A DNA stretch of 64,000 nt from Paenibacillus chondroitinus NBRC 15376. GTDB taxonomy: Bacteria > Bacillota > Bacilli > Paenibacillales > NBRC-103111. The notes below the pieces were generated by a model. It worked only from the letters and a program-made list of their open reading frames with translations. It ran no database searches and had not been told where the DNA came from. The stretch lies in NCBI RefSeq assembly GCF_004000765.1, contig NZ_BILW01000021.1, positions 54,393-118,392 on the forward strand, in the 5' to 3' direction. The position numbers were made by a program, and so were the translations under genes. Positions 34,232-42,364 of this stretch are shown in pieces; the stretch's first letter is position 1; every line of letters starts with the position of its first letter.

Positions 34232-34990
34232 TCATTGCTCTTTCATGTAGGCGACAACTTGGTCATACGAAAGGTTTCCACCGAAAATATCCAGGGCACT
34301 GCCAATCGTAATATCCAGCTTCCCGGCGGATAATTGTTTAAATAACTCGATGTCCTCGAACGATCTCGCTCCGCCGGCATACGTTGTCGGAATCGTAACC
34401 CATTCCGCAAGCGTGCGGACCAGACTTTGTTGAATACCGCTTTGTTTGCCTTCTACATCGACGGCATGAATAAGAAACTCATCGCAGTATTGCTCCAGGA
34501 ACCGAATATTCTCTTCATTCAGCTCAAAATCACTTAATTGTTTCCATTGATTGGTCGCAACGAACCACTTGCCATCCTTCTCTTTGCAGCTCAAATCAAT
34601 GACTAAGCGTTTCTTTCCAACTTTATCTACTATTCTATCCAGATTTTCCTGATTAAGTTGTCCGTCCCGGAAAATGTACGACGTCACAATGACGTGGGAT
34701 GCACCGCGATCCAAATAATACATGGCATTCTCAGCGTGAATGCCGCCACCGATTTGTAAACCGCCTGGATATTCCTGAAGCGCACTTACGGCTTCATCTT
34801 GATTCCCATCTCCGAGCATAATGACGTGCCCGCCAACTAATTGATCCTTTTTGAACATTGCCGCATAATACTTGGAGTCAAATGAAGATACAAAATTTTC
34901 AATAATAGCTTTTCCTTCTGTGCCTAACGTTTCACCAACAATTTGTTTCACTTTCCCGCTATGTAGATCGATGCATGGCCGAAATTCCAA
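34232..34990 (-). CDS. hisA: HisA of the eukaryotic type (phosphoribosylformimino-AICAR-P isomerase)
   Basis: 252-residue TIM-barrel isomerase of histidine synthesis (ProFAR to PRFAR). EFRPCIDLHSGKVKQIVGETLG, GLQIGGGIHAENAMYYLDRG, HVIVTSYIF, TIPTTYAGGARSFEDIELF and the ending IGSALDIFGGNLSYDQVVAY are those of the plant/fungal HIS6 version rather than ordinary bacterial HisA. TTG at 34990 preferred since GGGGGT lies 7 bp before it; another TTG at 35014 is possible. No other his gene is adjacent. Confidence 0.85.
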   Translation of the reverse strand: MEFRPCIDLHSGKVKQIVGETLGTEGKAIIENFVSSFDSKYYAAMFKKDQLVGGHVIMLGDGNQDEAVSALQEYPGGLQIGGGIHAENAMYYLDRGASHVIVTSYIFRDGQLNQENLDRIVDKVGKKRLVIDLSCKEKDGKWFVATNQWKQLSDFELNEENIRFLEQYCDEFLIHAVDVEGKQSGIQQSLVRTLAEWVTIPTTYAGGARSFEDIELFKQLSAGKLDITIGSALDIFGGNLSYDQVVAYMKEQ

Positions 34991-35087
34991 TGACTTTACC
35001 CCCACTATCCGCAATTATAGCTAGCTTGATTTTCCATTTATTATAGCACATTCTATCAACAAAGAACCTTTGATGGGATCACAAAAT

Positions 35088-35126
35088 AGAAAAGACCTTC
35101 CCATAGCGTTCGGGACGGCCTGGCTC
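35088..35126 (-). terminator. Probable terminator of the two-gene unit 35927-35138
   Basis: Minus strand GGCCGTCCC, loop, GGGAAGGTC, TTTTC: imperfect stem with short T tract. Confidence 0.55.
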
Positions 35127-35137
35127 GTAATATGATC

Positions 35138-35611
35138 TTATTGCTTGATGAATCCTTCTTCCGCCATGTATTCCTCAACTTCTTCGTAGGTTTCAAAAGC
35201 GCAGTCCAGATTACTCCCGGCATAGACGTACCATAGATCTTCTTCAAAAGTAACAGCCAAAGCATGGCCTTCTTCATCCGTCCACAGCTCTTCCTGCGAT
35301 GAGTCCGACTCCGGTTGATCTTGAATCGCAGCAGCGCTCGTTAATGACTGGATGGACTTTCGAATAATGTCACGAAGCTCTTCCGCGCTAAAATCACGAA
35401 TATTGATTAACCCTTTGTTATCCGTTGCATACCCCTTCACATATTCCGCATAAACAAATCCGTTGCCGTTCGGGTGCAAGTGGTAGACAACAATTTTCTT
35501 ATCATAGCTGCTTTCTTCATAATGAAAATTAATGCGTCCCAGAGAAACATCCTTACGATGTAACTCGGGAAATGATTCCACAATCGCTAATTTTTCTTCT
35601 AAACTGAGCAT
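35138..35611 (-). CDS. Hypothetical acidic protein
   Basis: 157 residues, MLSLEEKLAIVESFPELHRK onwards, mixed alpha/beta, very acidic C-terminus (ETYEEVEEYMAEEGF). No signal, membrane helix or recognised motif. GGAG 10 bp upstream overlaps the stop region of the preceding gene, 7 bp away, so the two are cotranscribed. Confidence 0.75.
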   Translation of the reverse strand: MLSLEEKLAIVESFPELHRKDVSLGRINFHYEESSYDKKIVVYHLHPNGNGFVYAEYVKGYATDNKGLINIRDFSAEELRDIIRKSIQSLTSAAAIQDQPESDSSQEELWTDEEGHALAVTFEEDLWYVYAGSNLDCAFETYEEVEEYMAEEGFIKQ

Positions 35612-35618
35612 GCGTCAA

Positions 35619-35927
35619 TTACTCCATCACTTGAATTTTAAATACGTTCTCCAATTTGCCTTCAGATCTTTTTTTCAAAGGAATTTTGATATCACGACCA
35701 AGCTCTTTGAAAAAAGTGTCAACATCGCATTGTACATTGCTAAGAACAACCTTGAATGAACCATCCTGGACAATGTTTTGATTGGCCTCTTCCGGAACGT
35801 TAACATCTACGGCATATTTCTTCGTCAATGTATTCATATATCGACTAAAAATTTCGATTAGTTCCTCGTTGTTAAAATTCTCGATGACCAGCTTACCTTT
35901 GTTCGTAAAATTCAAATGAACATTCAA
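35619..35927 (-). CDS. Hypothetical cytoplasmic protein
   Basis: 102 residues with TTG start (MNVHLNFTNKGKLVIENF) preceded by AAAGGGG at 8 bp; the ATG at 35954 lacks a site. Contains IEIFSRYMNTLTKKYAVDVN and a basic end (IPLKKRSEGKLENVF). Family not recognised. First gene of the pair with 35138-35611; the AT-rich gap to 36035 holds divergent promoters (TATAAT-like at 35965-35975). Confidence 0.7.
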   Translation of the reverse strand: MNVHLNFTNKGKLVIENFNNEELIEIFSRYMNTLTKKYAVDVNVPEEANQNIVQDGSFKVVLSNVQCDVDTFFKELGRDIKIPLKKRSEGKLENVFKIQVME

Positions 35928-36034
35928 TTTTTGTGCCCCTTTTCCATGAACCATTGATGTATTGTATAATTATAACACACTTTTATATATTCTAAGCCTT
36001 AACATTGAAAATTAACAGTAGGATGGAGTTTGAC

Positions 36035-36334
36035 ATGGCATTTGGCATAAAAAGAGATGAGCTTTATCGATGGAAAGACGCTGTCAGCCGCGGTGAAATC
36101 GCCTTTTTAACCCACTATTGGCTTGATGATCGTTTTGCTGGCATAAGTACCGTAACCAAAGTCGGCTGTTCGGATTTGGAACGATTAACCAACTGGTGCT
36201 TGTCCCATGGTCTCAATCCGCAATACATTCACCACAGTCCCTCATATCCGCATTACGACTTATTTGGGCCCATCCAAAAGAAAATTTTAGAGCTTGAACA
36301 CCAATGGGAACAAATAGAAAGATTTCACTTATAA
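36035..36334 (+). CDS. Hypothetical protein, conserved type
   Basis: 99 residues, MAFGIKRDELYRWKDAVSRG then EIAFLTHYWLDDRFAGISTV and a C-terminal helix. Start chosen at 36035 with GGAG 6 bp upstream. The regular EIAFLTHYWxDxRF pattern looks conserved, yet no function can be named. Cytoplasmic. Confidence 0.72.
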   Translation: MAFGIKRDELYRWKDAVSRGEIAFLTHYWLDDRFAGISTVTKVGCSDLERLTNWCLSHGLNPQYIHHSPSYPHYDLFGPIQKKILELEHQWEQIERFHL

Positions 36335-36337
36335 AAA

Positions 36338-36379
36338 AAGAAAACCTCCATTACCCAAGTCACGGTTTGGAGGTTTTTT
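36338..36379. terminator. Bidirectional intrinsic terminator
   Basis: AAAACCTCCA...TGGAGGTTTTTT stem. The converging small gene at 36360-36572 ends inside it. Confidence 0.82.
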
Positions 36380-36572
36380 CATCTGATTGTTGGCTTATCT
36401 GTCGTAATCTGGTTTCAACTCGATTAATAGCTACAATTGAATACTCACCGAACAATAAAATTTTTGTTTTTACCGGGATAGGAAAGGCCGGATGGTTAAT
36501 TTCCAATTCATCACTAAGCTCATTGTACCAGGGTAATAAATTCATTTTAATGACTAACACCCTATTTTTCAC
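36360..36572 (-). CDS. Small hypothetical protein
   Basis: 70 residues from GTG at 36572 with AAAGGTGGAG upstream. Reads MKNRVLVIKMNLLPWYNELS, FPIPVKTKILLFGEYSIVAI, then a charged tail. Its stop lies within the terminator stem of the opposite gene, a compact but workable arrangement. No family recognised. Confidence 0.55.
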   Translation of the reverse strand: MKNRVLVIKMNLLPWYNELSDELEINHPAFPIPVKTKILLFGEYSIVAINRVETRLRQISQQSDEKTSKP

Positions 36573-36664
36573 TATCAAACTCCACCTTTACAGCGCTATA
36601 ATAGTAATTTATTCACTTTTCATTGCTAGTGTACTAAATGAATTCTCCATTTCTAGATGGGTGA

Positions 36665-37720
36665 TTATCCCCGTTTATTAAGTAGGTACTTGGCATACAC
36701 AAGCGGTGTCTCATAAGTCTGATAGAACGAATCCTCCATTTTTAACTGCTTGAATTCGTACCTTTGGTCCCTCCCGTTGGCCTCGATAAACCAGATGTGC
36801 CCTGTCTTGTCGACTCCCATATCCAAACCTAAATCCGCCATATTCGGTAAACGTTTGCCCAATACTTCAGCTACTCTCAGGGATACCTGCTCAACGGCTT
36901 CTTTCATCCGTTCAGGCTGAAACCCGCTCCGATGAAATAAAAGTTCGCATCGCCAAGCTTCTCCGCCTTTGCCCAAATTGGTAACCTGTCTGCCATGGGC
37001 GGCAACTTTTCCTGCAATCCCGTTTACCTGCCACTTGCCCTTTGCACCGCGCTGCACAGAAACTCTTAAATCGTAGGGCCTGCCTTGGTGCGTTGCTAAA
37101 GAAATGGCTTCTTGTATGAGATAGGTTTGCTTTCCAACCTTGGTTTTGATATAAGCCAGCGCTTGGTCACGGGTCAACTTCTTGGGCTGGTTATTGCTCC
37201 AAAACAATTCCCACTTATCATTTTCCTGCTTTGAAAGCTTAATAATCCCTTTGCCAACGGAACTGTTTGTCGGTTTGACGAAAAAATCGGGAAACTGCTC
37301 CATAGCCTCAAGCAGATGCGTGCGAGAATACGACAAAGTCGCCGGGAGATGCGCCCGAAGCGACTCCTTCGTATGCAGCAACTTGTGAATACGGAGTTTA
37401 TCATACCGATTTTGACGATTGAAGACCTGACTTGATGCAGCAAGATGGTTCAATTTCTTAAGCATATATGGGGAAAGCGAAATAGCTCGATTATGGATGA
37501 CTTTGGGGATTGGAAGACGAAGTAGGCGGTAGCTTTTGTTTTCAAAACATAAACCAAGGGCTGACTCAGCGCTCGTTTCCTGCAAGCAAATATAAAAAAG
37601 CGTTATACCCAGTTTTTCCGCCGCTTGGTTATACAAATCAATTTGTTCATATCCGGTCTGTTTGCTCTGTATTCCTAAGTACGTTTTTCGATCCAAAAGA
37701 ATGCCCACTACATTGCGCAT
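36665..37720 (-). CDS. YheC/YheD family ATP-grasp protein (spore coat associated)
   Basis: 351 residues. N-terminal MRNVVGILLDRKTYLGI is typical of YheC/D. ATP-grasp features follow: DFFVKPTNSSVGKGIIKLS (nucleotide-binding Lys and Gly-rich loop), LIQEAISLATHQGRPYDLRV and DLGLDMGVDKTGHIWFIEAN (metal-binding Glu-Asn). YheC and YheD localise to the spore surface in Bacillus; the ligase substrate is unknown. GGAGGTGTTCAT precedes the chosen ATG; an ATG at 37795 is also open. Confidence 0.9.
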   Translation of the reverse strand: MRNVVGILLDRKTYLGIQSKQTGYEQIDLYNQAAEKLGITLFYICLQETSAESALGLCFENKSYRLLRLPIPKVIHNRAISLSPYMLKKLNHLAASSQVFNRQNRYDKLRIHKLLHTKESLRAHLPATLSYSRTHLLEAMEQFPDFFVKPTNSSVGKGIIKLSKQENDKWELFWSNNQPKKLTRDQALAYIKTKVGKQTYLIQEAISLATHQGRPYDLRVSVQRGAKGKWQVNGIAGKVAAHGRQVTNLGKGGEAWRCELLFHRSGFQPERMKEAVEQVSLRVAEVLGKRLPNMADLGLDMGVDKTGHIWFIEANGRDQRYEFKQLKMEDSFYQTYETPLVYAKYLLNKRG

Positions 37721-37874
37721 ATGAACACCTCCACCCAAAAAGCCATCAATAACACTGTATGCACTTGCTCCCCTTCTGGTCCAAAAGAACGGCATTCATG
37801 TACCTTTTTTCACATGCTAAACCGGATGTTCACGTCTGCATATACTTGGCTTCTGGGGCTGAGAGGGAGAGGAA

Positions 37875-38026
37875 AACGCTGCAACAGCGTTCTATGTTGT
37901 ATTTTGTGCAATCATATAGCTGTAATTGTGCCTCAGATCACCTCTATATTGTATTTTATACAACGATTAAACCACTAAACTGTTTGGATCTCAGCTTTTC
38001 GAGAGAAATGGTTGTATTTTGTGCAA
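37875..38026 (+). repeat. Non-coding array of three TTGTATTTTGTGCAA-type motifs
   Basis: TTGTATTTTGTGCAA at 37897-37911, TTGTATTTTATACAA (perfect inverted repeat) at 37949-37963 and TTGTATTTTGTGCAA again at 38012-38026, spaced 52 and 63 bp. Just before lies a perfect small hairpin AACGCTG-CAA-CAGCGTT (37875-37891). The 540-bp gap from 37721 to 38262 holds no convincing gene; short frames across it lack ribosome binding sites. Probably a dispersed intergenic element. Confidence 0.6.
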
Positions 38027-38235
38027 CAAAGCATCGTACTCACAGTCAATTCATGCTACTACGCTGTAGAAAATGCAACGTAGGTCCTCAAGTTCACTCC
38101 CCGGAGACCCTTTGCCACCTTATACACCTCCCTGTCCCCTGATCCCCATCATCGTTCGCCCTTTGCCAATCACACAACCGTCAACTGGAAATACTGCTGT
38201 TACTTAGAAATTCCATTATTATACTTAAGAACAAA

Positions 38236-38261
38236 CAAAAAAAGCCGGCGCGCCGGCTCCT
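38236..38261 (-). terminator. Intrinsic terminator of the Nudix gene
   Basis: AGCCGG-CGCG-CCGGCT stem followed on the minus strand by seven T. Confidence 0.9.
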
Positions 38262-38262
38262 T

Positions 38263-38697
38263 TCATTTCCAACCTATACTTTCAAACCAAAGCCCATCTT
38301 GTTTATGCTCGATCGCCACGCGAATATAGCTGACCATTTGGCTTGGAAGCTCGCGCAATGGAAACCATGTCAATTGCTCGCATTTCTCCGGCTCCATATT
38401 CATGATCTCGCCTTTCCAGTCGTGCGCTTTCAAGAAGAAATCGACCCATTCGGACGTTGTGTTTTTGCGATGCATCATGCCGATAATTTCAAGCTGATCA
38501 GGCTCGATATCGACGCCTGCTTCTTCCTTTGCTTCCCGGATCGCCGCAGCAACGACCTCCTCGTTACCATCCATCCTGCCGGCCACTACGCTCCAATTGC
38601 CATCTTGAAACCCGGTATTTTGCCGTTTTAACAATAAAACCTCATCATTTCGATAAAATAAAATGTGTACCGATCCATATAAAATAGGTGTTCGCAT
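38263..38697 (-). CDS. Nudix hydrolase
   Basis: 144 residues. Complete Nudix box GRMDGNEEVVAAAIREAKEE followed by AGV (residues about 38-60), binding Mg and cleaving a nucleoside diphosphate-X compound. HILFYRNDEVLLLKRQNTGF precedes it, as in MutT/YvcI-type enzymes. Cytoplasmic, monocistronic; CTTGGAGGATCACC precedes the ATG. Substrate cannot be told from sequence. Confidence 0.9.
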   Translation of the reverse strand: MRTPILYGSVHILFYRNDEVLLLKRQNTGFQDGNWSVVAGRMDGNEEVVAAAIREAKEEAGVDIEPDQLEIIGMMHRKNTTSEWVDFFLKAHDWKGEIMNMEPEKCEQLTWFPLRELPSQMVSYIRVAIEHKQDGLWFESIGWK

Positions 38698-38735
38698 GGT
38701 GATCCTCCAAGTTTTTCTTTCCGAATGAACCTATT

Positions 38736-40658
38736 TTATTTTACATGATCGGTCTGAAACGATAAAGCTACATCCAAAAACCCGTCTTCATTTCCATACA
38801 TCGCGATATCATCTTTCCCGTTTCCATCGAAATCAGCGACAGACAGGCGACCGTTTGTTTTGCCCCAAGGTCCAAAAATGGAAAGCAGCTTATACGTATG
38901 ATCCTCCGTTTGTTGATACACGCGATTGGTTAAATTTCTTGGATCCCATCGAAGAATATCTTCTCTCCCATCTCCATTAAAATCGCCGAAACGAATACTG
39001 CCTAGCTCATCTGGAATGTCCAGCTCAACTTTATCCAGTCTCCACTGCATACTAGCCTGATCCAGCGCAAATTCCACACCTTGTGATGTATTTTCTTTAA
39101 ATAACATCAGCTTTTGCTGATCCTTGCCAGCTAAATTCCGCACGATTAAATCTCGAGCTGCGCTCGATCTGAACGTATACGGTTTAATACTTTTAATTTC
39201 GTTCCCGTGCAAATATAAGCCGAGAAGTTTGCTTCGATCCTGTGATTGCCCAGCTAGGATACAATCTCCATTCGGTTGTTTCAGTTCATATAAATCGTAC
39301 CAGCGATTTGCCGGAATGGACCACGTCTGGCTTCGCTTGAATGAATCTCCCGTTGACGCGTAGGCTTCTAGCTTACCGTTCGGACGCACGATCCAAAGGC
39401 CCTGCTTCTTACTATCGATTCTGCTGTTCAAAGTAAATGCCGCGCCATCAGCATACGGTATCGACGCCCATGTGTGCGATGCCGGCTGACGGTCATTGCG
39501 CAGCTCTTTGTATTGCCCTTGGATAACGGACATGGCTGCCGATTTCTTATCCCACGCAACGATGTCCATCTGACCGCTGCCGCTGACATTCCCGATCTCC
39601 GTCAAAGCTGTTTTCGTGCCGCCGACCTTCAGCCTCTCTCCCGGTGTAAAAGGAACATAATCGTGGATCGAATAAAATGGATATCCCTTTTGCTGAATTT
39701 GTGCGATCAATTTTTGAAGTACGCTTTTATTCTCACCGGTATATTGGTAAGCTGGAATGCCATCGCGGACAACGGGAGTGCCAAACTCATCGAGCTCAGG
39801 TTCCAAATAATTGAATTCCAAAAAGGGATGATAAAAAAAAGAATAAATGCGTTCTGCAACCCCTAATTGGTTCAATATAAATTTCTCGTCTTTACCGATA
39901 GGAATGTAGGAAAGCGTCGTCGGTACATATACACTGCCAAGCGATGCATTTCCAAAGCCTTTATTCACCATATTTTCATATCTCGCGACTGGCGGGTTGG
40001 GGTCAATATGGACATCCGGTTGATACAGGAGTCCAAAATAGGAGCGAAACACCTTATCCTGCTCGGGTGCTGTATGATAATGCGGTGCTTCCCAGAAATG
40101 AGGCGTCATACCGGCATTGCGAAAGCGCCCCCACCCTTCTTTAACCCGACTCTCCGCGAACGACGCCGTCGTCGTCTCCGGCAAATCGCTGACATTAAAC
40201 TCGTTGCCGACGCCGGAAGCGTGCTGGCCATCACCGCGGCGCACTTCCCCTGCCTGATGCGTGTAACCGTGCATGCCGATTGTACCTCGATGCTCCGAAG
40301 CCTCTTTGATAACCTTATCAAAGGCTTGAATATAGGTATCGTCCAGTTGATCGATCGATTTATCGTAGCGAGTTCCGTCATCTGTAATATTGATCCAGCG
40401 CGGAATGACGGCCATGCCGAACTGCACGTGTTTCTCATCCAAATAGTGGAGGACCGCCCTTAACTTACCTAAACCTTCAAGAGAGCTATAGTACCCGCCG
40501 GGGCCAATGTCTTCCAATCGGAGCATCATGAACCGCGGATTGTTATCGGCCCCTTCGACAGTCATCATGTGATATAAGCCGAGAAATAAACCGCAGGACA
40601 CTAAGCCCGCAATCCCATACCGCAACCAAGAATTCTTATGTAGTAATCTTTTTATCAA
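38736..40658 (-). CDS. Secreted/anchored DUF2334 deacetylase-like protein with FG-GAP repeats
   Basis: 640 residues. N-terminal membrane anchor or signal (RYGIAGLVSCGLFLGLYHMM), then the DUF2334 domain (RFMMLRLEDIGPGGYYSSLE, GMAVIPRWINI, TIGMHGYTHQAGE, FFYHPFLEFNYLE), then beta-propeller type FG-GAP/VCBS repeats with calcium loops (FGDFNGDGREDILRW, VADFDGNGKDDIAMYG). TTG at 40658 has GGGGGGA upstream; the ATG at 40673 has none. Probably acts on surface or environmental polysaccharide. A small upstream reading frame overlaps its start. Confidence 0.87.
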   Translation of the reverse strand: MIKRLLHKNSWLRYGIAGLVSCGLFLGLYHMMTVEGADNNPRFMMLRLEDIGPGGYYSSLEGLGKLRAVLHYLDEKHVQFGMAVIPRWINITDDGTRYDKSIDQLDDTYIQAFDKVIKEASEHRGTIGMHGYTHQAGEVRRGDGQHASGVGNEFNVSDLPETTTASFAESRVKEGWGRFRNAGMTPHFWEAPHYHTAPEQDKVFRSYFGLLYQPDVHIDPNPPVARYENMVNKGFGNASLGSVYVPTTLSYIPIGKDEKFILNQLGVAERIYSFFYHPFLEFNYLEPELDEFGTPVVRDGIPAYQYTGENKSVLQKLIAQIQQKGYPFYSIHDYVPFTPGERLKVGGTKTALTEIGNVSGSGQMDIVAWDKKSAAMSVIQGQYKELRNDRQPASHTWASIPYADGAAFTLNSRIDSKKQGLWIVRPNGKLEAYASTGDSFKRSQTWSIPANRWYDLYELKQPNGDCILAGQSQDRSKLLGLYLHGNEIKSIKPYTFRSSAARDLIVRNLAGKDQQKLMLFKENTSQGVEFALDQASMQWRLDKVELDIPDELGSIRFGDFNGDGREDILRWDPRNLTNRVYQQTEDHTYKLLSIFGPWGKTNGRLSVADFDGNGKDDIAMYGNEDGFLDVALSFQTDHVK

Positions 40659-40743
40659 ACAAATTCCCCCCATGGAAGCTGAAACTCTGATGCAAGTTGG
40701 CTGCGGATATGATCTTATTTGAATATGAATTGGTTATGCTCAT
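40636..40743 (-). CDS. Possible leader peptide overlapping the DUF2334/FG-GAP start
   Basis: 35 codons, MSITNSYSNKIISAANLHQS onwards, with TTTTGGAGG 8 bp before the ATG. It runs through the Shine-Dalgarno and start of the following gene and ends 23 bp inside it. This geometry suggests translational coupling or control, though it may be fortuitous. Confidence 0.4.
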   Translation of the reverse strand: MSITNSYSNKIISAANLHQSFSFHGGNLFDKKITT

Positions 40744-40820
40744 CTTTAATTCCTCCAAAAAAAATGATGAATGAAGGCGACTCATGCGTTAATTCAGATT
40801 AAAATTTAATCCCAACAATA

Positions 40821-40834
40821 TGTATACGCTTACA
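40821..40834. promoter_or_regulatory. cre-like site
   Basis: TGTATACGCTTACA, one mismatch from TGWAARCGYTWNCW. Lies about 80 bp upstream of the leader frame. Nothing else firm was recognised in 40744-41015. Confidence 0.45.
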
Positions 40835-41015
40835 AAATATGTAAATCGGACACTTCGCTCCATAACTATGTCGGTTTTTGTCCTCCACCCAATTTTATCA
40901 CTCCCTGTATGAATTGAAAATCATAATTCAACCTTACAGCGGTTTGACTCAGATAAAATGAAATGCTACAATTCAAACAAATTTAGTTGTATTTAGCACA
41001 AGGAGGGGATGACTC

Positions 41016-41378
41016 TTGCATCGATTTACACGACAACATCAGTGGAAAATATTGGTCTGGATCATTCTCGGTTTATTTATTTTCCCATTAACTCCGCCGA
41101 TTTCCCATCATTTTTCGTCAGATACAGAAATACTTGTACTCGCCAATACCTCGCAAGTTCTTTCGATTCAGGAGCATGTTCCTGCCAAGAAAACAATCTA
41201 TACGCGCTTTGATAAGCTCCAATGGCCGTATGATGTTTATACACAATATGAAATTACCGTTTTTGTTATTTTCATTGTTTATCTCGTCAAGAAAATTTGG
41301 CTTAGATTAAAATCAATTCTTCTGTCATTCCTTAAATTCACCTCGGGTTACACGGGCCTCATACTTCCTATTTCATAA
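41016..41378 (+). CDS. Hypothetical membrane protein
   Basis: 120 residues, two hydrophobic segments (WKILVWIILGLFIFPL near 10-25; ITVFVIFIVYLVKKIW near 79-94). TTG start with AGGAGGGG upstream; the ATG at 41009 sits too close to that site. No family recognised. Precedes yitT-like gene by 42 bp, same strand, so it may be cotranscribed. Confidence 0.65.
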   Translation: MHRFTRQHQWKILVWIILGLFIFPLTPPISHHFSSDTEILVLANTSQVLSIQEHVPAKKTIYTRFDKLQWPYDVYTQYEITVFVIFIVYLVKKIWLRLKSILLSFLKFTSGYTGLILPIS

Positions 41379-41420
41379 GAGCGCTATGTTGGAAATGAAT
41401 GAGGAAAAGAGGAATCTATT

Positions 41421-42317
41421 ATGTCTAACCTGCCAAATGGAGCCGTACAATTAAGCTCCCAACATCAAAAGTTGACCCGCCTCAAATTTTTACGCAGAGT
41501 CATGTTTATGATCATCGGATCCGCCTTAGTATCTGTCGCTTTAGAAGTTTTTCTGGTTCCGAATAATATTATCGATGGCGGAATTGTGGGTATTTCCATT
41601 ATTTTGTCGCATTTATCCCACTTCCCGTTAGGTATTTTTCTGGTGTTGTTAAATCTGCCATTTTTATTGCTAGGCTATAAGCAAATAGGTAAAACCTTTG
41701 CCCTGTCTACGCTATTTTCCGTTATCTTAATGTCCATCGGAACGACCCTGCTCCACCCGGTTCAAGCGTTCACGATTGATCCTCTGTTAGCCGCAGTTTT
41801 CGGCGGTATTATCCTAGGCATCGGCGTCGGACTTGTGATCCGTTCCGGCGGTTCGCTGGATGGAACTGAAATTGTCGCGATCTTATTCAGCAAAAAAACG
41901 CCGTTTTCCGTCGGTGAAATCGTCATGTTTTTCAACTTCTTCATTCTCGGCAGCGCAGGTTTTGTCTTCGGATGGGACCACGCCATGTACTCGCTGATCG
42001 CGTATTACATTGCCTTCAAAATGATTGATATCACCATTGAAGGGTTGGATCAATCCAAATCCGTTTGGATTATCAGCGATGAGTTCAGCAAAATCGGTGA
42101 CTCCATCACCTCCCGTTTAGGCCGCGGCGTTACCTATCTCAAGGGCGAAGGCGCGTTCACGGGAGATGACAAGAAAGTCATCTTCAGTGTCATCACCAGG
42201 CTGGAAGAGGCCAAATTAAAATCCATTGTCGATGAGCTGGATCCCAAGGCTTTTCTCGCGATTGGCAACATTCACGATGTCAAAGGCGGCCGCTTCAAAA
42301 AGAAAGACATTCACTAA
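41421..42317 (+). CDS. YitT family membrane protein (DUF161/DUF2179)
   Basis: 298 residues. Five or so transmembrane helices in the first 200 residues (FLVPNNIIDGGIVGISII, IRSGGSLDGTEIVAILFSKK), then a soluble DUF2179 domain (GRGVTYLKGEGAFTGDDKKV, LDPKAFLAIGNIHDVKGGRF). Large paralogous family in Bacillales with unknown transport role. RBS GAGGAATCTATT. Confidence 0.92.
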   Translation: MSNLPNGAVQLSSQHQKLTRLKFLRRVMFMIIGSALVSVALEVFLVPNNIIDGGIVGISIILSHLSHFPLGIFLVLLNLPFLLLGYKQIGKTFALSTLFSVILMSIGTTLLHPVQAFTIDPLLAAVFGGIILGIGVGLVIRSGGSLDGTEIVAILFSKKTPFSVGEIVMFFNFFILGSAGFVFGWDHAMYSLIAYYIAFKMIDITIEGLDQSKSVWIISDEFSKIGDSITSRLGRGVTYLKGEGAFTGDDKKVIFSVITRLEEAKLKSIVDELDPKAFLAIGNIHDVKGGRFKKKDIH

Positions 42318-42323
42318 ACACAA

Positions 42324-42364
42324 GAAAAGGGTTGAACAGATGCTCATCTGTTCAACCCTTTTTC
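42324..42364. terminator. Bidirectional intrinsic terminator
   Basis: AAAAGGGTTGAACAGATG/CATCTGTTCAACCCTTTTT perfect 17-18 bp stem between converging genes. Confidence 0.93.

Noticed and set aside
37897..38026. CRISPR array
   Set aside because: Only three short, non-identical copies with unequal spacing, and no cas genes in the window.
37721..38142. Overlapping 85- and 127-codon plus-strand frames
   Set aside because: Low-complexity, Cys/His-rich translations without ribosome binding sites, running through the repeat array.
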